DNA of 7,860 bases, taken from contig CANPVY010000100.1 of NCBI GenBank assembly GCA_947581845.1, forward strand, positions 1-7,860, read 5' to 3'. Under the pieces are notes generated by a model. The model worked only from the letters and a program-made list of their open reading frames with translations. It did not search any database and was not told the origin of the DNA. Origin of the DNA: an uncultured bacterium (GTDB lineage: Bacteria; Gemmatimonadota; Gemmatimonadetes; Palauibacterales; KS3-K002). Of the stretch, positions 1-7,860 are shown piece by piece (the first letter of the stretch is position 1; every line of letters begins with the position of its first letter). Both the position numbers and the translations under genes were made by a program.

Positions 1-237
1 TCGATCGTCAGCATGCGCTTCGTGCGCGAGCAGCCGATCAGCACATGGATGCGGGCTGCTCCGCGCGAATACGGGTTCTATTCCAACGTGAACCCCGAGG
101 TCGACCACCCGCGCTGGAGCCAGAAGCGCGAGCGACGTATCGGGGAACTGCGGCGCCGCCCGACGCAACTGTTCAACGGCTACGCCGAGCAGGTCGCTCA
201 CCTGTACGCGGGGATGGACCTGCGGAGATACTTCTAG
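1..237 (+). CDS. msrP: MsrP, periplasmic methionine sulfoxide reductase catalytic subunit (3' end only)
   Basis: Only the last 78 codons are present; the frame is open from base 1 and ends at TAG 235-237. MsrP (YedY) is the molybdopterin-containing catalytic subunit of the MsrPQ system, which reduces methionine sulfoxide in periplasmic proteins. The visible part matches the conserved C-terminus of the family: [19 protein letters not shown], the ERRIGE stretch, then FNGYAEQV and YAGMDLR near the end. The Mo-cofactor cysteine and the Tat signal lie upstream of the window and cannot be checked. The immediately following msrQ gene supports the call. The identification rests on recalled family motifs, but the tail is very characteristic. 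Confidence 0.93.
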   Translation, partial: SIVSMRFVREQPISTWMRAAPREYGFYSNVNPEVDHPRWSQKRERRIGELRRRPTQLFNGYAEQVAHLYAGMDLRRYF

Positions 238-242
238 CTGCG

Positions 243-917
243 ATGACAGAGCGTCGGAAGCTACTGGAGCGAACGCTACGCGTAGGCGTCTTTCTGGGTG
301 CCCTCGTTCCCCTGGCACGCATACTCGTACACGCGCTCACGGGCGGACTCGGCACCAACCCTATCGAGGAGCTCCTCCACCGCACGGGGTGGTGGGCGCT
401 GGCGTTCCTCATGCTGACGCTCAGTGTCACCCCCGCACGCCAGCTCACCGGCTGGGGCGCGCTGATCAAGCTGCGCCGCATGCTGGGCTTGTACGCCTTC
501 TTCTACGCGAGCCTGCACTTCGGCATCTACCTCGGGCTGGACCAGTTCTTCGCAGTCGAGTACATCCTGGCAGACATCACGGACCGGCCCTACATCACCG
601 TGGGCTTCGCCGCGCTGCTCATCCTCATCCCGCTCGCCGTGACCTCGACCAAAGGCTGGATCAAGCGGCTGGGTGGCAAACGCTGGAACCGCCTGCACAA
701 GCTGGTCTACCTCGCCGCAGCGCTCGGCGTGCTCCACTTCCTCTGGCTCGTGAAAGCGGACATGCGCGAGCCGGCCATCTTCGGCTGGATACTGGTGACC
801 TTGCTGAGCTATCGCCTGCTGGCCGAACGACTGCGCCAACGGAAGCTGCGGCGCGCGAAACGGCAGGGCGCCACAGCCGCCCTCGATGCCGATCCTGTTC
901 CGGCCCGGACTCGCTGA
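243..917 (+). CDS. msrQ: MsrQ, haem-binding membrane subunit of the MsrPQ system
   Basis: This 224-residue integral membrane protein belongs to the ferric-reductase-like (YedZ) family. It passes electrons from the cytoplasmic/quinone side through haem to periplasmic MsrP. Hydrophobic segments are visible near residues 14-33, 50-62, 80-99, 117-134, 153-170 and 178-194, consistent with the usual six helices. Histidines H92 (in YASLHFGIY), H152 (RLHKLVY) and H165 (GVLHFLW) sit where the family's haem ligands lie. The tail after residue 195 is strongly basic. ATG 243 was chosen because it falls five bases after the msrP stop and gives the family-typical start; the frame stays open further upstream but would run inside msrP. 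Only a weak GGAG (224-227) precedes it, so translation is probably coupled to msrP. Confidence 0.93.
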   Translation: MTERRKLLERTLRVGVFLGALVPLARILVHALTGGLGTNPIEELLHRTGWWALAFLMLTLSVTPARQLTGWGALIKLRRMLGLYAFFYASLHFGIYLGLDQFFAVEYILADITDRPYITVGFAALLILIPLAVTSTKGWIKRLGGKRWNRLHKLVYLAAALGVLHFLWLVKADMREPAIFGWILVTLLSYRLLAERLRQRKLRRAKRQGATAALDADPVPARTR

Positions 918-918
918 G

Positions 919-945
919 GCGCCTCCCGGATAATGCGGCAGGCGC
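919..945. terminator. Possible bidirectional hairpin between convergent genes
   Basis: GCGCCT at 919-924 and AGGCGC at 940-945 form a perfect 6-bp inverted repeat with a 15-base loop. It fills the 27-bp gap between the msrQ stop and the stop of the minus-strand hydrolase gene. Neither strand shows a following T tract, so it is not a canonical rho-independent terminator. Its position suits a weak bidirectional transcription barrier, but this may be chance in GC-rich DNA. Confidence 0.25.
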
Positions 946-1865
946 TACATCTTGCTGCGCATCAGATCGCTGTAGACGATCGCCGTGAAGCGGTCACCCT
1001 CGAGGAACGAGCCGCCCCACTTTTCGTCGAACGGGGCGGTGGGCTTGGCGGCGATCACCGCATCCAGGTCCTTGCCCATGGCGATCTGCTCGGCGATGGC
1101 CTCACGCACCGCCACGAGCATGTCGTGATACTCCTGCAATTCAGCCTTGTCGGAGAGCGGGCCATGCCCGGGGATGATCCTGGTGCCGTCGTCCACCATC
1201 TCCAGCACCGTCTCCACGGCGGCGATCATCCCGTCGATGCAGCCGCCAGCCGAGACGTCGATGAACGGGTAACCCCCGGCGAAGTAGATGTCGCCCATGT
1301 GGACGACGTTCGCCGCGCGGAAATGGACGATGACATCGCCATCGGTGTGGGCGTTCTCGAGATGGAAGACGTCGATCTCATCGCCATTCAAATAGAATGT
1401 CAGGTTCTCACTGAAGGTGACCACCGGCAGCGCGCCTTCCGCCGCGGGCGGCACCGTACGATCGAACGCTTCCATGTGCTGCTCCTCGCCCATCCGCGTG
1501 CGCACGTTGTCATGCGCCAGGATGAGCGCACCGGCAGCAGCCAGGTTCTCGTTGCCGCCGACATGGTCACCGTGCCAGTGCGTATTGAGCACGAAGCGGA
1601 TGGGACTGTCGCTGATCGCACGAAGCGCGGCGACGATCTTTGGGGTAAGCGGTGCATACTGGTCATCCACCAAGAAGACGCCGTCAGCTCCCGCAGACAC
1701 GCCCATGTTGCCACCGCGACCGACCAGCATATAGACGCCGGGGGCGACCTCGACGGTCTCGATCTGAACGTCCTCCATGGCCTGGGCGTGGACACGGGGG
1801 ACGACAGCGAGTGCGGCCGCGCTCAGGGCGAGCGCCACGAGACAGGCTCGAACCGAAAGCTTCAT
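945..1865 (-). CDS. Exported metallo-beta-lactamase-fold hydrolase
   Basis: This is a 306-residue protein with a clear Sec-type signal peptide: basic MKLSVR, a hydrophobic core to about residue 22, and probable cleavage after VHA27. It should therefore act in the periplasm. The MBL-fold metal site is complete: [12 protein letters not shown] gives H96, H98, D100 and H101, followed by H173 (NAHTDGD), D192 (HMGDIYF) and H234 (IIPGHGP). That pattern fits a di-zinc hydrolase. The bridging position is Asp, as in general MBL hydrolases, not the Cys of B1 beta-lactamases. The substrate cannot be told; relatives are annotated as generic MBL hydrolases or cyclase-like proteins. The start at 1865 is preferred over an ATG at 1904 because GGAGGAAA lies just upstream and the signal peptide begins there. 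It is convergent with msrQ and divergent from msrB, so it is its own transcription unit. Confidence 0.88.
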   Translation of the reverse strand: MKLSVRACLVALALSAAALAVVPRVHAQAMEDVQIETVEVAPGVYMLVGRGGNMGVSAGADGVFLVDDQYAPLTPKIVAALRAISDSPIRFVLNTHWHGDHVGGNENLAAAGALILAHDNVRTRMGEEQHMEAFDRTVPPAAEGALPVVTFSENLTFYLNGDEIDVFHLENAHTDGDVIVHFRAANVVHMGDIYFAGGYPFIDVSAGGCIDGMIAAVETVLEMVDDGTRIIPGHGPLSDKAELQEYHDMLVAVREAIAEQIAMGKDLDAVIAAKPTAPFDEKWGGSFLEGDRFTAIVYSDLMRSKM

Positions 1866-1870
1866 CTGGC

Positions 1871-1878
1871 TTTCCTCC
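1871..1878 (-). promoter_or_regulatory. Strong ribosome binding site of the MBL hydrolase
   Basis: Read on the minus strand, GGAGGAAA lies 5 bases before ATG 1865 (8 bases from the GGAGG core). It decides the start codon in favour of 1865 over the in-frame ATG at 1904, which would add 13 residues in front of the signal peptide. Confidence 0.75.
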
Positions 1879-1899
1879 AGCGTTGATATGTCTGAGCAG

Positions 1900-1913
1900 G
1901 GCACAATTGTACC
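1900..1913. repeat. Imperfect palindrome over the MBL promoter -10
   Basis: ACAATTGT at 1903-1910 is a perfect 8-bp palindrome. It extends, with one mismatched pair, to a 14-bp GG-n-ACAATTGT-n-CC at 1900-1913. It overlaps the proposed -10 of the hydrolase promoter, where a repressor would be expected to bind. A short palindrome can arise by chance, so the operator role is inference. Confidence 0.3.
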
Positions 1914-1933
1914 AACCGAGCGACCCCAGGCAA
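1906..1933 (-). promoter_or_regulatory. Sigma70-like promoter for the MBL hydrolase
   Basis: On the minus strand, TTGCCT (complement of 1928-1933, 4 of 6 to TTGACA) and TACAAT (complement of 1906-1911, 5 of 6 to TATAAT) are separated by 16 bases. Transcription would start near 1899, giving a leader of about 30 bases with the strong ribosome binding site. An imperfect palindrome covers the -10 element. This is motif matching by eye with no experimental support. Confidence 0.5.
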
Positions 1934-1990
1934 GGCGAGCCTCAGCCGCGCGAGGTGACCGGGTGGCCCGTACGGGCTTGCGCCTTGGTC

Positions 1991-1996
1991 TATGAT
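1991..1996 (+). promoter_or_regulatory. Candidate -10 element for msrB
   Basis: TATGAT, a 5 of 6 match to the sigma70 -10 consensus, lies about 46 bases before the proposed msrB start. I see no convincing -35 at the proper distance in this GC-rich region, so an activator-dependent or alternative-sigma promoter, or no promoter here, is equally possible. The rest of the 1866-2041 intergenic region shows no gene. Confidence 0.25.
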
Positions 1997-2041
1997 TGTT
2001 GTGAGCTACGGTCTCGATCCAGGAAGAGAGGGATATGCGAG

Positions 2042-2443
2042 TTGAGTAAGCCGAAACTGCAGAGGACCGACGCCGAGTGGAAGGAGCTGCTTACGCCGGA
2101 ACAGTACCGCATCACCCGGCAAAAGGGCACGGAACGACCCTTCACCGGCGCGTATCATGATACGAAGCAGAAGGGCGTGTACCGCTGCGTCTGCTGCGGC
2201 AACGAGCTGTTCGACTCGGAGGCGAAGTACGATTCCGGGACAGGTTGGCCCAGCTTCGACCAGGCGATCGAGCCCCATGCGGTACGGACCGAGCCTGACG
2301 ATAGCCTCTTCATGCACCGTACGGAGGTGCTCTGCGCGGTCTGCGACGCACACCTCGGCCACGTCTTCGACGACGGGCCGCCGCCCACGGGGCGGCGCTA
2401 CTGCATCAATTCGGTGGCCCTGAGGCTGGAGCCCGGGGAATAG
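2042..2443 (+). CDS. msrB: MsrB, peptide-methionine (R)-S-oxide reductase
   Basis: This 133-residue cytoplasmic enzyme reduces the R-epimer of methionine sulfoxide in proteins. The single SelR/MsrB domain fills the protein. Zinc-binding cysteines are visible as C49/C52 (CVCCG) and C98/C101 ([15 protein letters not shown]), and the catalytic cysteine is C121 in [10 protein letters not shown]. The substrate-site motif GTGWPSF (66-72) is present. T67 occupies the position that holds a resolving cysteine in many MsrBs, so this looks like the single-Cys type unless C51 or another thiol takes over. The start is taken as TTG 2042, giving the common [12 protein letters not shown] beginning, with a purine-rich GAGAGGGA about 9 bases upstream. 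No in-frame ATG lies nearby. The frame is open much further upstream, but that stretch is antisense to the hydrolase gene. Confidence 0.93.
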   Translation: MSKPKLQRTDAEWKELLTPEQYRITRQKGTERPFTGAYHDTKQKGVYRCVCCGNELFDSEAKYDSGTGWPSFDQAIEPHAVRTEPDDSLFMHRTEVLCAVCDAHLGHVFDDGPPPTGRRYCINSVALRLEPGE

Positions 2444-2479
2444 GGGCAGCGGACGCGGGAGACCTGGCGCATGGACGAC

Positions 2480-2504
2480 GACATTCACTCCGCATTAGAA
2501 TGTC
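2480..2504. promoter_or_regulatory. Inverted repeat and candidate promoter ahead of the CBS-lon-ligA-polX run
   Basis: GACATTC (2480-2486) and GAATGTC (2498-2504) form a perfect 7-bp inverted repeat separated by 11 bases. The right arm overlaps TAGAAT (2496-2501), a 5 of 6 match to a -10 box. TGGACG (2472-2477, 4 of 6 to TTGACA) lies 18 bases upstream of that box. The right arm also touches the AAGGAGG Shine-Dalgarno sequence at 2505-2511. The layout suits either a repressor operator or an RNA hairpin shielding the ribosome binding site. There is no T tract, so it does not look like an msrB terminator. Confidence 0.4.
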
Positions 2505-2525
2505 AAGGAGGCCGAGCGATCCCCC

Positions 2526-3089
2526 TTGACGAGAGGGTGGCCGTCGTTGTTGCGGGTTAGAGACCTGATGCAGCCGGACGTCGTAGCCGTCTCCCCGGAT
2601 CTCACGCTTCGGGAGTTGGTGGAGGTCTTTGCCGAGCAGGGCGTGAGCGGCGCGCCGGTGGTGGCCAACGGCCGGGTGGTCGGTGTGATCTCGACCACAG
2701 ATATGCTCGACTTCCAGGAGGATAACGCCGGCCTGTCGCTGGCCCCCGGGGAGCCGGCGGACGAGCCTGAAACAGCGCGCCGCCGGCGCGGCGCTGGCAC
2801 ACCCGAGTTCTTCTCTGAGAGTTGGGAGCCCTCCGAGATCGACGCCCTGCAATGGATGCGAGCGGCGCGCCGCGGGGAGTGGGACATCCTGGACCAGTAC
2901 TCAGTCGCGGACCTCATGACGCGGGACGTGCTGAGCCTACCGTCGGACACGACGGTAAAGAAAGCAGCTAGTATCATGCTGGAAGCCGAAGTACGCCGCT
3001 TGCTGGTCATCGACGGCGGCGAGCTGCAGGGAATCGTGACCACAACAGACATCGTGCGCGCCGTCGCCGAAGGCAAGCTCAAAGGCTAG
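2526..3089 (+). CDS. Two-CBS-domain (Bateman module) protein
   Basis: The protein is 187 residues and consists of two CBS domains, about residues 10-64 and 125-187, with no attached catalytic domain. Each ends in the typical nucleotide-contact motif: GVISTTD with D59, and GIVTTTD with D175. Both sites therefore look able to bind an adenine nucleotide, as known for Bateman modules. The ligand and target cannot be read from sequence. The linker of about 60 residues is long for a CBS pair and includes an RRRR cluster near residues 85-88. No ATG suits the start. TTG 2526 follows AAGGAGG (2505-2511) with a long 14-base gap; TTG 2547 or 2550, preceded by GAGAGGGTGG (2531-2540), would trim seven or eight residues and begin right at the first CBS domain. 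It heads a rightward run with the Lon-like protease 50 bases downstream. Confidence 0.88.
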   Translation: MTRGWPSLLRVRDLMQPDVVAVSPDLTLRELVEVFAEQGVSGAPVVANGRVVGVISTTDMLDFQEDNAGLSLAPGEPADEPETARRRRGAGTPEFFSESWEPSEIDALQWMRAARRGEWDILDQYSVADLMTRDVLSLPSDTTVKKAASIMLEAEVRRLLVIDGGELQGIVTTTDIVRAVAEGKLKG

Positions 3090-3139
3090 GCACCATCGAC
3101 GGGCACGGCCAGAGCCTTTAAACCGAAGGGAGAACTCGC

Positions 3140-7679
<4,540 letters not shown>

Positions 7680-7680
7680 A

Positions 7681-7860
7681 GTGGAGAACATCGACTACGC
7701 GCGCGTCTTCGAGGAGATCGCCGACCTGCTGGAGATCCAGGGGGCGAATCCCTTCCGCGTGCGTGCCTATCGCAACGCGGCGCGGACGGTCGAGACGCTC
7801 TCACAATCTCTGGAGTCCTTGCTGAGTAGCGACGAGCAGGTGCTCGAGGGGCTACCCGGG
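7681..7860 (+). CDS. polX: PolX, family X DNA polymerase / 3'-5' exonuclease (5' end only)
   Basis: The first 60 codons are present and the frame is open to the window edge. The translation VFEEIADLLEIQGANPFRV, then RAYRNAAR and a following E-x-LPG, is the N-terminal helical 8-kDa-type domain of bacterial PolX. Complete family members continue with a polymerase-beta-like core and a C-terminal PHP nuclease domain, which lie outside the window and cannot be checked. PolX fills short gaps in base excision repair. The start is GTG 7681, one base after the ligA stop, with AAGAGG (7665-7670) ten bases upstream. The tight junction with ligA suggests co-translation of the gap-filling and sealing enzymes. 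Confidence 0.88.
   Translation, partial: MENIDYARVFEEIADLLEIQGANPFRVRAYRNAARTVETLSQSLESLLSSDEQVLEGLPG

Noticed and set aside
45..242. Open frame extending msrQ upstream to 45
   Set aside because: It runs inside msrP in another frame; MsrQ similarity begins at ATG 243.
933..1886. Long plus-strand open frame opposite the MBL hydrolase
   Set aside because: It is His/Asp/Val-rich antisense translation of the hydrolase gene; the minus-strand product has a signal peptide and a complete metal site.
1652..2041. Open frame extending msrB upstream to 1652
   Set aside because: It overlaps the signal-peptide end of the MBL hydrolase and its promoter on the other strand, and the translation has no resemblance to MsrB until SKPKLQ. 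It is explained by GC-rich composition.
2035..2049. Four-codon ATG frame (MRVE) overlapping the msrB TTG start
   Set aside because: It is too short to support, and would be expected by chance.
2500..2529. Nine-codon ATG frame (MSRRPSDPP) overlapping the CBS gene start
   Set aside because: It carries the AAGGAGG inside itself and has no ribosome binding site of its own; a leader peptide is possible but nothing supports it.

Overview
This is a GC-rich, gene-dense stretch of bacterial chromosome. The gene complement (MsrP/MsrQ, MsrB, NAD-dependent ligase with a BRCT domain, a LonC/AAA_32-type protease, PolX) fits a proteobacterium, perhaps a gammaproteobacterium. That placement is inference from gene families, not from a marker gene. 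Codon use looks uniform, and I saw no mobile element, CRISPR array, tRNA or rRNA.

Left part (1-2443), oxidative-damage repair with one extra enzyme. The window opens inside the 3' end of msrP, the periplasmic methionine sulfoxide reductase. Five bases later msrQ, its haem-binding membrane partner, begins. Convergent to them, on the minus strand, is an exported metallo-beta-lactamase-fold hydrolase of unknown substrate. A 176-bp divergent intergenic region carries a good sigma70-like promoter for the hydrolase and a weaker signal for msrB. msrB encodes the cytoplasmic methionine-R-sulfoxide reductase and probably starts at TTG. Repair of oxidised methionine in both periplasm and cytoplasm is therefore encoded within about 2.4 kb.

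Right part (2480-7860), one rightward run of genes: a two-CBS-domain protein, a large Lon-like (LonC/AAA_32 family) protease, ligA, and the start of polX. The gaps are 50, 7 and 1 bases, so these are probably co-transcribed. A 7-bp perfect inverted repeat overlaps a candidate -10 just before the CBS gene and may be the operon's control point. PolX (gap-filling family X polymerase) next to LigA (nick sealing) makes a plausible base-excision-repair pair. The CBS protein and protease add a possible energy-sensing and protein-quality-control element upstream.

Most of the window is well-understood housekeeping or stress-repair sequence. The points most worth a second look are the Lon-like protease with an altered P-loop and an intact Ser-Lys dyad, the unusually long basic linker in the CBS protein, the absence of the common resolving cysteine in MsrB, and the two operator-like inverted repeats.
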